This document shows, one piece after another, positions 48,631 to 57,625 of a stretch of 64,000 nucleotides of DNA. Source of the stretch: Streptomyces chartreusis (GTDB lineage Bacteria; Actinomycetota; Actinomycetes; Streptomycetales; Streptomycetaceae); assembly GCF_008704715.1 (NCBI RefSeq), contig NZ_CP023689.1, forward strand, positions 2,480,001 to 2,544,000, given 5' to 3'. The first letter of the stretch is position 1. Each line of letters begins with the position of its first letter. A program made the position numbers and the translations under genes. The notes below the pieces were generated by a model. That model searched no databases, was not told the DNA's origin, and saw only the letters and a program-made list of their open reading frames with translations.

Positions 48631-49842
48631 TTAATTCGCGCGCAATCCGCCCGATATCCTGACCCCCGTATCGAGTCCTTTTCCGGCGGAATGCGAAGGA
48701 TCCCTGCCGGGCTGCCGCAGGAGTGACGCGGCTCCGAGGGCGGCGGCATGGTCGCCCAACTCCGCGGGCCGGACGAGGGGCGACGGGCGCGAGCCGCACC
48801 GTACGACGTTCGCCAGCAGTTCACGCCGTACCGACTCCAGCAGGGTCGGGCCGGCGGTGACGAGTTCGCCGCCCACGACGACGATGCCGGGTTCGAGCGC
48901 GTTGACCAGACCCGCCAGGACCCTTCCCACGTAGGTGCCTGCCCGGCGTAGCACCGCATGGGCGGCCGGATCTCCGGAACCCAACGCGGCCAGCAGGTCA
49001 GGTAGGTCCGCCCCGGGTCGGTACGCGTCCAGCATGGCCGTGGTCGAGGCGACGGTCTGCAGACAACCCCGCCCACCGCAGGGGCACTTCGCGCCCCCGG
49101 GCTCCGCGGTGATGTGCCCGAACTCCCCCGACCGGCCGTGTGCGCCGCGGTGCAGCACGCCACCACTCACCAGCGCCCCGCCGACAGGGTCCGAGAGTTC
49201 CAGGTACAGCACGTCTCGCTGTCCGTGGGCCGCGCCCCAGACCGTCTCGGCCAGGGCCGCGAGGCGCGCTGCGTTGTCGATCCGCACCCGGGTGCCCAAG
49301 CTGCGGCCCATCATCACCGCCATGGCCCGCCGGTCGAGCGGGGCGCGCGCGTCGGTCGCCGGGCCCGTCACCGCGACTCCCACAGCGTTCAGGGCATCGA
49401 GTCGCAGTCGTCCGCCGGTCAGGGTGCCGACGAGCCGACGTGCGATGACAATACGGTCCGGCCACTGAGCCGTTGGGGAATGCGCTTCGCTCGCTGTACT
49501 GATGGCGTCCTGGTGCTCCAAGTCGTCGCGGTCCCCCGCCACCGCGACCACGCGAACAGCCCGCCGCCCGAAATCGATCCCGAGCACCCGGCCGGCCTCC
49601 GGGTTCGGAATCAGCTTCTCCGCCGGGCGGCCCCGCCCGCGACGAGTGCTGTCCGGCACCGCGGCGATCACCTGGCCACTGTCCACGAGCCTGCTGACGA
49701 CCTCGTACAGCGTGGTGCGCGACAGTCCTGACAGCTCCCCCAGCTCGCTCCGTGTCAGCGGGCCGAACTCGCGGAGCAGGCGCAGCATCCGGTCCCCGTA
49801 CTGTCCCCGTGCCCACGTGGTGTTGTGTGTCGCGTTCGGCAC
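48631..49842 (-). CDS. ROK-family transcriptional regulator
   Basis: 403 residues, GTG start at 49842 behind GGAGG. The winged helix reads LTRSELGELSGLSRTTLYEVV. The ROK domain has GIDFGRRAVRVV, GHITAEPGG and the zinc motif CPCGGRGCLQT. It is encoded directly upstream, on the same strand, of the CAP-GH128 operon promoter. That makes it a candidate regulator of the adjacent lytic operons, sensing a sugar released from polymer. Inference only. Confidence 0.87.
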   Translation of the reverse strand: MPNATHNTTWARGQYGDRMLRLLREFGPLTRSELGELSGLSRTTLYEVVSRLVDSGQVIAAVPDSTRRGRGRPAEKLIPNPEAGRVLGIDFGRRAVRVVAVAGDRDDLEHQDAISTASEAHSPTAQWPDRIVIARRLVGTLTGGRLRLDALNAVGVAVTGPATDARAPLDRRAMAVMMGRSLGTRVRIDNAARLAALAETVWGAAHGQRDVLYLELSDPVGGALVSGGVLHRGAHGRSGEFGHITAEPGGAKCPCGGRGCLQTVASTTAMLDAYRPGADLPDLLAALGSGDPAAHAVLRRAGTYVGRVLAGLVNALEPGIVVVGGELVTAGPTLLESVRRELLANVVRCGSRPSPLVRPAELGDHAAALGAASLLRQPGRDPSHSAGKGLDTGVRISGGLRAN

Positions 49843-49967
49843 TTCTCCCCCTCCCCGCGGCGGACCCCGGCCGCCGCAAAGAGGAAAGTAGGGACCGTTC
49901 TTGTGGAATCTTTGTGATCGCGCCCCGCCCCTCCTGAACCGCTCCTCCCGGCACGGTGGACAGGCGG

Positions 49968-50666
49968 TCAGGTCGGGCCGTTGTCAAAGCGCAGCACGAA
50001 ACCGACACCCCGCACCGTGTGCAGGATGCGGGGGCGCCCCTCTGTCTCCGTCTTGCGCCTCAGATAGCTGACGAACGTGTCCACGGCGTCCGTACGGACG
50101 CGGGCGTCGTAGCCCCAGACGTGTTCGAGCAGTTGGCCGCGGGTGAGGACCAGGCCCGCGTTCCGGGCCAGCATCTCCAGGAGGTGGAACTCGCGGGGCG
50201 TCAGGTGCAGGAGCTGCCCGTCCAGCCACGCCTGGCGGGCGGACGGTTCCACGACCAGGCCGCCCACCCGGACCCGGTCCGTCGCGGCGGGGGGACGCCG
50301 GCGCAGGAGGGCGTGCAGGCGCAGCGTCAGTTCTTGCAGGGCGAAGGGCTTGACCAGGTAGTCGTCGCCGCCGGCCTGCAGCCCGGCGATCCTGTCGGCC
50401 ACTTCGTCCAGTCCGGAGAGCATGAGCACGGGCACGTCGTCCCCGTTCTCGCGCAGGGCCCGGCACACGTCGATGCCGCTCAGGTCGGGCATGCAGACAT
50501 CGAGGACAACGATGTCCGGACGGAGTCTGTTCATCGACTCCATCGCGGAACGGCCGTCATTGGCCAGCGTCACCTCGAAGCCCCCCAGCCGGAGTCCGCG
50601 TTCCAGCGAACGTCGCGTGCTGACGTCGTCGTCGGCCACGAGAACTCGTCCGGCCCTGCCGGCCAT
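49968..50666 (-). CDS. OmpR-family response regulator
   Basis: 232 residues from ATG 50666 (GAGAGGAA upstream). The receiver carries the acidic pair in VADDD, phospho-Asp in DIVVLDVCMPD and Lys in DDYLVKPF. The C-terminal winged helix reads LTPREFHLLEML and ends HTVRGVGFVLRFD. The nearest kinase gene is at 51901, separated by the AraC gene. A short scar resembling this regulator's C-terminus (GFVLR-x-D) sits directly before that kinase, suggesting a past rearrangement. Confidence 0.9.
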   Translation of the reverse strand: MAGRAGRVLVADDDVSTRRSLERGLRLGGFEVTLANDGRSAMESMNRLRPDIVVLDVCMPDLSGIDVCRALRENGDDVPVLMLSGLDEVADRIAGLQAGGDDYLVKPFALQELTLRLHALLRRRPPAATDRVRVGGLVVEPSARQAWLDGQLLHLTPREFHLLEMLARNAGLVLTRGQLLEHVWGYDARVRTDAVDTFVSYLRRKTETEGRPRILHTVRGVGFVLRFDNGPT

Positions 50667-50843
50667 GCGTCGTTCCTCTCCAGGCTCCGAGTGGATGGTC
50701 CGGCGGACCAGCCCGTCCCGCTCCAGCGCGCGGAGTGTCTCCTCGCTCACGCCCTCCGTCTTTCGGCGCGGCACGTCGCAGGACGGAGAGCTGCCGCGGT
50801 AAGCGTATCCAGGGGAGGGAAACCCTCCGAAGCGACGGGGACT

Positions 50844-51719
50844 CTACGCTGGAGAGTGCCCGGCCGCAGGCGACTCGGGCCGGGTCGCGCGGTACTGCGA
50901 CGGTGTGCAGCCCATGACCCGGCGGAAGCTCCGGGAGAAGTGCTCGGAGCCCGAGAAGCCGCAGCGCTGGCCGATGGCTGCGATGGTCTCGGTACCGTTC
51001 TCCAGGTGCGTTCGCGCCGACGCGATCCTCAGCTCGGTGAGATACCGGTAGGGCGTGGCGCCCGTGGCGTTCTTGAAGCAGCGCAGGAAGTGGAAGCGGC
51101 TGAAGGAGACCAGGGCGGCGAGATCGTCCAGGGTGATGGGCCGCGCAGAGTTGGCTCTCATGTACGCGGTGATGGTGTCCAGTTGCCGCTGGGTGAGACC
51201 GCCCGCCGGCGCGCTCGGGGCGGCGGCGCGCGACCGCGGAATGCGGAGGTGGGCGAGGATGAAACGCGCCGCCGAGTCCGCGTACACGTCGTCGGCGCCG
51301 AGTTCACTGGCAGCCACCACCGCCTTCACCATCTCGGCGAGCACCGGGTCGGAGGTGACAGCGGGACAAGGGTGCGGGGACTGCCGCTCCCCCATCCGGA
51401 ATTCCTCGCCGGCAAACCGGCGCACCATGGCCTCGGGAATGGCGAGGGACGCGATCACGGCGGGCCTGTTCCCTCTCGGGGACACGACCAGCGGCCGGTT
51501 CGGTTCCGCGGGGGTGACGCAGACGTCCTCCGGCAGCAGGACCGTCTCCCGCGTGTCCCCGCGGTCCCCGTGGACGGCGAGGATGCCGCTCACGTGCACA
51601 CTCAGCCCGATACCCGTCGACGGCGGCACCGGAAGCGTGTGCACGCCCTTGCCCAGCGTCCGCTTCCACACATGCAGCGCACGCCACATCGTGTGGGCCA
51701 CCGCGGTGGTTCCGTTCAA
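50844..51719 (-). CDS. AraC-family transcriptional regulator
   Basis: About 291 residues if the TTG at 51719 is used (GAGAGGAA 8 bases upstream); an ATG at 51773 lacks a ribosome site. The N-terminal half is cupin-like ligand binding (LPVPPSTGIGLSVHVSG). The C-terminal half has two HTH motifs (ITLDDLAALVSFSRFHFLRC and IAAIGQRCGFSGSEHFSRSF). It lies between a response regulator and a histidine kinase on the same strand. The target is unknown, with nearby secreted enzymes as candidates. Confidence 0.85.
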   Translation of the reverse strand: MNGTTAVAHTMWRALHVWKRTLGKGVHTLPVPPSTGIGLSVHVSGILAVHGDRGDTRETVLLPEDVCVTPAEPNRPLVVSPRGNRPAVIASLAIPEAMVRRFAGEEFRMGERQSPHPCPAVTSDPVLAEMVKAVVAASELGADDVYADSAARFILAHLRIPRSRAAAPSAPAGGLTQRQLDTITAYMRANSARPITLDDLAALVSFSRFHFLRCFKNATGATPYRYLTELRIASARTHLENGTETIAAIGQRCGFSGSEHFSRSFRRVMGCTPSQYRATRPESPAAGHSPA

Positions 51720-51900
51720 CGTCGGCGTTCCTCTCTTCCTGGGATCCGACAGTGCTTTCCGGAACCATGGCAAGGAAGACGTGCCGTTCTCAAGGAATCC
51801 GCGCGGGAAAAAACGACGCCGGGCGGGATTTATTCAGCGCGGCAATAACCAACCCTGATTCGCCGAGACCCTGGGCGAGGTGGGTTCGAGCCAGAATTCC

Positions 51901-53388
51901 TCAGCCTCGGCCGGGATTAATTCCGGATGCCTCCGCCGTGCCGCTCAACCAGTCGCGGCGCAGCAACGGCAGTGTGTGCTCGAACTCCCGCACGCCGGTC
52001 AGCGGCAGCCGTACCTCGCAGCGTGTGCCGCGTTGCCCGTCCGGGCGGTCCGACATCGAGACCTGCCCCTGGTGCAGGCTGACCTGCTGGGCGACGAGGG
52101 TGAGGCCCAGCCCGGAGCCGGGGCTTTCCGGACCGTGCCAAAAGCGCTCGAAGATCTTCTCCCGGCGTTCGGGCGGGACGCCGGGGCCGTCGTCGTCCAC
52201 GGTGAGCACCGCGGTCCGCTCGCCCGGCCGGTCGGACTGCCGCAGGGTCACCACGATGGTGGCGGCACGTTCGCCGACCCTGCCGTGCACCCGGGCGTTG
52301 GTCAGCAGGTTGTCCACCGCCGAGCGCAGCCCCTCCGCCCAGCCGTCCGCGATCAGTCCCGACGCCGCCCGCACGGACACCTCGGTCCCGGGGTGGGCGC
52401 GGCGCAGTCCGTCGACGCAGGAGTGCACCAACTCCCCGAGGTCCAGCGACTCGAACGCCTCGGCCTCGACCAGATCGCCCTGCGCCAGGGTCCGCAGCAT
52501 CGAGAGCAGACCGACCAGCCTCTCCTGCTCGGTCACCAACTCGGCCAGCAACTCGTCCCGTTCCGCCGGTTCGAGCTCGAACGGCCCGGCCAGGACATCC
52601 AGATTGGCGCGGATGCTCGTCAACGGCGAACGCAGCTCATGGGAGGCCGCCGCCGCGAACGACCGGGCCGTGGCCAAAGCCTCTCCGGTACGCGCCACCT
52701 GCTCGTCGTAGCGGTTGAGCACCGTCTGCAGGGTGAGCGCGAGGTCGTCGACCTCGGCGATGCGGGTGGGCCGGTGTTCCAGCCGGGACGAGCTGGTGCG
52801 CGGGTCGAGTCCGCTGGTACGCCGTTGCAGTCGGCGCAGCGGCAGCACAGCGCGGTTCGCGATGGCCCAGGCGACCGCTCCCGCCGTCGGCAGGGCCACC
52901 GCGGCCCCGACGTAGACCCGTCGGCGCACCAGCGCCAGCTCCTCCTCGACGGTGTCCGGTGAGAACAGCCAGAGGTTGGGCCGGTCCCGCTGCCGGTCGA
53001 TCGCGACGGGCAGCGACAGGACCAGCCAGTCCCGGCCTTCGACGGTCACCTTCAGCGGTCTCGGGGCGCTGTACGGCAGCTGCGCGGACGGGAGTTGGGG
53101 GCCGGCTCGCAGTGTGCCCGTGGGTCCGGTGACCCATACCCCCATGCCGCTGGTGGACTTGATGAGCCGCTGCCGGCGGACCTGCTCCACAACCGGCTGG
53201 CCGGTCCCGGCCGCGTCCAGGTAGTTCTTGGTGTTCTTGGCCACGACGGTGGCACGGGCCTGCAATTGAGCGTCCTGCTGCTGGCGTAGGTCATCGGTGA
53301 TGAGGCTCAGCAGCAGCCAGCCGCAGGCCACGATCAGCACGGGTACGCCGCCGCCGACGGTGAGGGCGAGCCGGGTGGAGAGCTTCAC
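51901..53388 (-). CDS. Membrane sensor histidine kinase
   Basis: 495 residues, GTG start at 53388. An N-terminal membrane helix (VPVLIVACGWLLLSLI) leads to an extracytoplasmic sensor (about 30-155), a second helix (about 160-180), then HAMP. The H-box is FAAAASHELRSPLTS and the ATP-binding boxes are NLLTNARVHG, DDDGPGVPP and GSGLGLTLV. It is CseC/MprB-like in layout. No response regulator lies immediately upstream; the start overlaps a 23-codon frame. The nearest regulator is at 49968-50666. Confidence 0.88.
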   Translation of the reverse strand: MKLSTRLALTVGGGVPVLIVACGWLLLSLITDDLRQQQDAQLQARATVVAKNTKNYLDAAGTGQPVVEQVRRQRLIKSTSGMGVWVTGPTGTLRAGPQLPSAQLPYSAPRPLKVTVEGRDWLVLSLPVAIDRQRDRPNLWLFSPDTVEEELALVRRRVYVGAAVALPTAGAVAWAIANRAVLPLRRLQRRTSGLDPRTSSSRLEHRPTRIAEVDDLALTLQTVLNRYDEQVARTGEALATARSFAAAASHELRSPLTSIRANLDVLAGPFELEPAERDELLAELVTEQERLVGLLSMLRTLAQGDLVEAEAFESLDLGELVHSCVDGLRRAHPGTEVSVRAASGLIADGWAEGLRSAVDNLLTNARVHGRVGERAATIVVTLRQSDRPGERTAVLTVDDDGPGVPPERREKIFERFWHGPESPGSGLGLTLVAQQVSLHQGQVSMSDRPDGQRGTRCEVRLPLTGVREFEHTLPLLRRDWLSGTAEASGINPGRG

Positions 53389-53456
53389 GGGCCTGCACCG
53401 GTCGTCCGCTCACCGGCATCCGTACGCAGGACGAATCCTCCGTCGACCATCAGCAC
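53385..53456 (-). pseudogene. Short frame overlapping kinase start; response-regulator tail remnant
   Basis: A 23-codon frame (GTG 53456 or ATG 53450) whose TGA overlaps the kinase GTG by the GTGA pattern. It encodes DGGFVLRTDAGERTTGAGP, close to the usual end of an OmpR-type regulator (VRGVGFVLR-x-D). An in-frame TGA lies just upstream and the rest of a regulator is absent. Probably the scar of a lost or moved regulator; chance is possible. Confidence 0.35.
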
Positions 53457-53550
53457 CCGTCACCCGCACTCCGCCGGCCTCGGCCCGTCCAGTGCGTGCG
53501 GACGGCCCCCGCCAACACTACGGGGCGGGGGACGTCTGCGGGAAAGGGAC

Positions 53551-55050
53551 CTACGGGTTCGCGGCGCTCCAACAGCCGTCGCCTCGGCAGTTCTTGAGCC
53601 GCGTCAGCGCGTCGTGCAGGTTGTCCAGCCGGGCCCCGCCGAGCTGCCCCACGGTGTTGTGCAGCTGGTAGGGGTCGGTGCGGAGGTCGTAGTACTCCTT
53701 CGCTCCGCTTCCGTACTCGACGTAGGTGTAGGAGTTGGTGCGCAGGGCGTGGTAGTTCGGCGGGCTGATGCTCTCACCGCCGTTGTTGTCGGGGTCGCCC
53801 GGCGACCTGTCGGCGTGACGGTGCTCGATCAGGTTGGTCGTGCGCCAGTTGGAGTCGGGGCCGCCGTCGAGGAGCGGAAGCATGCTGTGCCCGTCCACCC
53901 GGGACGACACCGGGGCGCCGCCGATCCGCTGGAAGGTGGGCGCGAGGTCGATGTTCGACACCTGGGCGTTGCTCGTCCTGCCTTTCGCGACACCGGGTCC
54001 GGCGATCACCAGCGGTACCCGGACGTCGGTGTCGAAGGCGGTCTGCTTGCCCGCCTTGAGGCGGTACTCGCCCAGGTGGAAGCCGTTGTCGGAGCCGAAG
54101 ACGATGTACGTGTCGTCGGCGACACCGGCCCGGGTCAGGGCGCCTCGCAGCTTCCCGATCATCTCGTCGACCGACTGGAGCGCCTGGGCACGCTTGCGGA
54201 ACTTCCGGTCGATCGTGTTCTTCTCGCGCTGGGTCAGCCGGTCCTGCCGGGCCAGCCACGGCGGGGCGTTAGTCGGCAGCTTGTCGAACGCGGGGCTGCG
54301 CGGGGCCTCAAGGCCGGGGAAGGCGTTCTCGTGGCGGGGCGCCGGCGTTGAGGGGCCGTGCGGCGTGAAGAGTGCGATCTCCAGCAGGAACGGCTTGTCC
54401 GCCGCTGCGGACTTCTTGACGAAGCTCGTGCCCTTCTTGCTCAGCACGTCGGTCAGATAGTCCTTGGGCCGGTCGTCGTGCGACTCGATCTGGTGGTTGT
54501 GGGCGAGCTTGTAGTTGTAGCCCTCATAGCCGCCGCCGACGACGTCCCACTGGTTCCAGCCCGGCGGTACGTACGGCTTCTGGCCCGCGACCGTGTCGCC
54601 CGGGCTGTAGCCGTTCAGGTACTTGCCCATCATGGCGGTGCGATAGCCCTTGGCCTGAAGGGCCGTGGCGAAGGTGTCCCGCTCCTCCCCGCCGCTGTGG
54701 AAGGCGCCGAATCCGCCGTTCGGCCCCTCGTTGCTGAGGACTCCGGTGTTGTGCGGGTACCGGCCGGTGAAGAGGGACGCCCGGGACGGGCAGCAGAGCG
54801 AGTTGCTGACCACGAAGTCGCTGAACGTCATGCCCTGCGACTGGAGTTTCTGAACCTCCGGCATGTACGGCAGGAGATTCGAGGACATGTCGTCGGTGAG
54901 GACGAAGACAATGTTCGGCTTTTCCGCAACGGCCGCGACCGGCTGTGTGGCGACGGCGGGACTGTTTGTCACGGCCATTCCACTCGGGGCTGCCAGAGCC
55001 AGTGCCGCTGCGCCGACCATCAAGGTCAGCAATTGACGAGTACGAATCAT
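53551..55050 (-). CDS. Secreted sulfatase
   Basis: 499 residues from ATG 55050. A start at 55089 would include the probable -35 TTGACC (55081-55086), so 55050 is preferred and the mRNA may be leaderless. The signal peptide is residues 1 to about 27. The alkaline-phosphatase-like fold shows the metal Asp pair in FVLTDDMSS and the sulfatase signature CCPSRASLFTG, whose Cys becomes formylglycine. Later come FGSDNGFHLGEYRLKAGK and the C-terminal subdomain. It releases sulfate from esters, possibly sulfated glycans. It stands alone between two secreted-enzyme operons. Confidence 0.9.
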   Translation of the reverse strand: MIRTRQLLTLMVGAAALALAAPSGMAVTNSPAVATQPVAAVAEKPNIVFVLTDDMSSNLLPYMPEVQKLQSQGMTFSDFVVSNSLCCPSRASLFTGRYPHNTGVLSNEGPNGGFGAFHSGGEERDTFATALQAKGYRTAMMGKYLNGYSPGDTVAGQKPYVPPGWNQWDVVGGGYEGYNYKLAHNHQIESHDDRPKDYLTDVLSKKGTSFVKKSAAADKPFLLEIALFTPHGPSTPAPRHENAFPGLEAPRSPAFDKLPTNAPPWLARQDRLTQREKNTIDRKFRKRAQALQSVDEMIGKLRGALTRAGVADDTYIVFGSDNGFHLGEYRLKAGKQTAFDTDVRVPLVIAGPGVAKGRTSNAQVSNIDLAPTFQRIGGAPVSSRVDGHSMLPLLDGGPDSNWRTTNLIEHRHADRSPGDPDNNGGESISPPNYHALRTNSYTYVEYGSGAKEYYDLRTDPYQLHNTVGQLGGARLDNLHDALTRLKNCRGDGCWSAANP

Positions 55051-55160
55051 ATCGAAAGCGTGGCAGTCGGATTCCGTGCCGGTCAACATTCATAAGTGCT
55101 GGGGGAATTATTCCGGGATTTATTCCGGCTCTGCGGCCAGTCAATTCGGCACGCAACAAA

Positions 55161-55208
55161 GGAACACCGGGCGCAGGCACGAAAACCCGTGCCTGCGCCC
55201 GGTGTTCC
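55161..55208 (-). terminator. Terminator after S1 protease operon
   Basis: Perfect 21-base arms (55161-55181 and 55188-55208) with a 6-base loop, just beyond the protease stop at 55223, closing the GH64-DPBB-GH19-protease operon. Confidence 0.85.
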
Positions 55209-55222
55209 GGGGAACCGGAGGA

Positions 55223-56248
55223 TCAGGCCCTGCTCGCGGCCTGGTAGAGCCGGCGGGCGCGGTCGCCGAGACGCGGGTGGTACTCGCTCACGTCCGTGCC
55301 GACGGCGATGTTGCCGACCAGAACACCGACACCCTTGTCGGCCTTGAACTCGGCGAGGAAGGCACCGCCGCTGGATCCGCCGGTCTGCACGCAGTCGATG
55401 CCCCACATGGTGGAGCCGGGGCGCCCGAGGTCGCGGTGCTCCTTGCCCTGGCAGTGGTTCAGCCGCTCGCCGTTGCCCTCGGCGCGCGAACCGCCGTAGC
55501 CGAAGGAATGGACGTAACGCCCGGTCGGCGCATTGAACTTGATGCCCTGCGCTCCACCCACGATCTTGGCGAGCGGGCGGCCGTCACGCTTGCGCAGGGC
55601 GGCGAAGGCGACATCCCAGTTGGCATTGCCCTGGCTGGACACGTACGACTTCAGATGGAAGAGCTTCTTCGCGGTGAAGGTGCCGTGCGGGCGCTCACCC
55701 TTGTGGTAGCCCGGGATGAAGATCCATTTGCGGAAGACCCCGCCGGTACGGGCGTCCACCACACAGTGCCCCGCGGTGAGGACGACCGACTTGTTCCTGG
55801 TGTTGGCGACGGTCGCCGAGCAGGTGAACAGGTCGCCGGCGGCATTCTCGAAGAACACCTTGCCCGCGGTCCTGCTGATCAGCCCGCCGCGCTTCCAGGG
55901 CTTCGGCTCGGAAGCGAGCGTGGACACGGGCGTCTCGTCGGTGGCGGGCGCGGTGGTCTCCGCGTCCGGGAAGACCACGGGCGGGACGGACAGTCGAGGC
56001 CCGCCGTCGTCGGTGGCGGACGACGTGACGGCGGGCGCCTCCGGGGCGGCGGTGGGCGCGGCCATCTCCCTGGCGGAGTTCAGCCGGGCGTCGGTCCAGA
56101 ACTCCAGGGCCCTGTCCTGCTCCTGGTCGGAGAAGGCGGTGGCACGGGTCTCGTTGTCGGCGGGTGCGGGTCCCGCCTGCGCCGGCCCGACGGTGGCTCC
56201 CAGGGCGGCCAGGCTGAGGATGCTGACCAGCATCGCGGTACGTCTCAT
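55223..56248 (-). CDS. Secreted trypsin-like (S1) serine protease
   Basis: 341 residues with signal peptide (to about residue 25) and a proline/alanine-rich propeptide-like region to about 115. The catalytic triad is visible: His in VLTAGHCVV, Asp in ANWDVAFAAL, Ser in TGGSSGGAFL. The fold is close to V8/glutamyl-endopeptidase-like S1B secreted proteases. It is the last gene of the operon with GH19 chitinase; it could strip mannoproteins or degrade competitor proteins. Confidence 0.88.
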   Translation of the reverse strand: MRRTAMLVSILSLAALGATVGPAQAGPAPADNETRATAFSDQEQDRALEFWTDARLNSAREMAAPTAAPEAPAVTSSATDDGGPRLSVPPVVFPDAETTAPATDETPVSTLASEPKPWKRGGLISRTAGKVFFENAAGDLFTCSATVANTRNKSVVLTAGHCVVDARTGGVFRKWIFIPGYHKGERPHGTFTAKKLFHLKSYVSSQGNANWDVAFAALRKRDGRPLAKIVGGAQGIKFNAPTGRYVHSFGYGGSRAEGNGERLNHCQGKEHRDLGRPGSTMWGIDCVQTGGSSGGAFLAEFKADKGVGVLVGNIAVGTDVSEYHPRLGDRARRLYQAASRA

Positions 56249-56357
56249 GGAATCGGCTCCGAAGAAGGTGGGGGGTGCTACGGCATGGCGTGGCGTCGCG
56301 ATGCCGGACGCCCGGGGACTTCACGGGCGTCCGGCACCGGCTCAGCGGGTCAGCGGG

Positions 56358-57101
56358 TCAGCAGCTGAGGTTCTTGCCCGGCTTGACGTCGAGGATCTTG
56401 GTGAACTTCTTGTACGTGTTGACCCGGCTCCGCACCTGGGCCGGGTTGCCGCCGTTGCACTCGATGGCGCCGTTGATGCTGCGGATCGTCTGTCCGAAGC
56501 CCTTGCCCTGGACCATGGCGCTGTGCGGGGTCATGGTGCCCGCGCCGGACTGGGTCATCCAGAACCACAGTCCCGTCTTCCACGCCACGACGGGGTTCTT
56601 CTGCACCAGCCCCGGCTTGTGGAGCAGGTCGATGCCGAGCGCGTCACCGGCGGCCTTGTAGTTGAAGTTCCAGCTGAGCTGGATCGGCCCGCGACCGTGG
56701 TACGCGGACTGCCCCGCCGGGCAGCCGTACGGCTGCGTGGTGTCGCAGTACGACGGCCAGTTGGCCTGGTTCTGCTCGACGATGTAGCGCCCGCCGCCGG
56801 TCTCGTGGTGGACGTTGGCGAGGAAGGCGGCCGCCTCACGCTTCTTGGTCCTGGCGTTGCCCTTGTCCGCGAAGGCCGGGTACTTCTTCATCGCCTTGAC
56901 CAGGGCTTCGTAGTTGTAGAAGGGCTTGTGGTGGGGGAACATCCTGTTGTACTCCGCCTTGCTGACGACGAAGTCACCCTGGGCGGCGGGCGCGGCGAGC
57001 TCGGCAGGCGCGGCGGACGCGGTCGCCGCGGTGAGCCCGGCCCCGGTCGTCGCCAGCAGCACGGCGGTCAGAAGGGCATGAGCGGTACGCATCTTCGGCA
57101 T
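56358..57101 (-). CDS. Secreted GH19 chitinase
   Basis: 247 residues with signal peptide (to about residue 30). The GH19 catalytic domain is complete: general acid Glu in VHHETGGGRYIVEQN, then YCDTTQPYGCPAGQ, and the substrate-cleft motif YHGRGPIQLSWNFNYK. No chitin-binding module is attached, unlike ChiC-type enzymes. GH19 chitinases of Streptomyces hydrolyse fungal chitin and are antifungal. It lies between the double-psi barrel gene and the protease gene with short gaps. Confidence 0.93.
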   Translation of the reverse strand: MPKMRTAHALLTAVLLATTGAGLTAATASAAPAELAAPAAQGDFVVSKAEYNRMFPHHKPFYNYEALVKAMKKYPAFADKGNARTKKREAAAFLANVHHETGGGRYIVEQNQANWPSYCDTTQPYGCPAGQSAYHGRGPIQLSWNFNYKAAGDALGIDLLHKPGLVQKNPVVAWKTGLWFWMTQSGAGTMTPHSAMVQGKGFGQTIRSINGAIECNGGNPAQVRSRVNTYKKFTKILDVKPGKNLSC

Positions 57102-57154
57102 GGTGGAAACTCCCCGATTGAGTGGGTTCTTGGTCGACGGAATGAATCAGCCGG

Positions 57155-57571
57155 TCAGCGGACGAACTTCCACTTGACCTTGTGAATGACGCCCTTGGAA
57201 GGATCGGCCAGCCGCGCGAAAGCCGGCTGACTGAGGTCTATGTGCTTGGATCCGCATTCCATGCACTTGTCCCTGACCGGGACGGTGATGGTCTTGCCGC
57301 GGAAGGTCAGCCGGACCTTGGCGTGACAGAGCGGGTCCCTGTTGGGGTTCTCGGCCTTCCACCACTTCGGTGAGACCGCCACGAGCATCTGGGTCGCGGC
57401 GTCGAGCGGCTTCCCGCAGGCCCCGGTGCCGGCATCGTTGTAGAAAGTCGCCTTGCCCTGGCGGACCTTGCCGAACGGGACCGCGGACGCCGGCGACGCC
57501 TGGGCGACTCCGAGCACGGCCGCCGCCAGCGTGACGGCGAGGACCGACTTCGTACGACGGACAACGGGCAT
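57155..57571 (-). CDS. Secreted double-psi beta-barrel (barwin/expansin-like) protein
   Basis: 138 residues with signal peptide (SPASA at about 25-29). The mature ~107-residue domain has the expansin/RlpA-type pattern: GKATFYNDAGTGACGKPLDA, and VRDKCMECGSKHIDLSQPAF with the conserved HxDLS turn. Four or five cysteines suggest disulfides. Expansin-like proteins loosen polysaccharide or bind walls without hydrolysis, and barwin proteins bind chitin oligomers. The operon with chitinase and glucanase suggests a wall-loosening helper. Confidence 0.8.
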   Translation of the reverse strand: MPVVRRTKSVLAVTLAAAVLGVAQASPASAVPFGKVRQGKATFYNDAGTGACGKPLDAATQMLVAVSPKWWKAENPNRDPLCHAKVRLTFRGKTITVPVRDKCMECGSKHIDLSQPAFARLADPSKGVIHKVKWKFVR

Positions 57572-57625
57572 GACAGATCGCCTTTCGTCGGTGGATCGGG
57601 AGAGGAGAGCGGCCGTACCGGCCCG

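Noticed and set aside
51774..51900. Possible start of the AraC gene further upstream
   Set aside because: The ATG at 51773 has no ribosome site, whereas the TTG at 51719 follows GAGAGGAA at a good distance.
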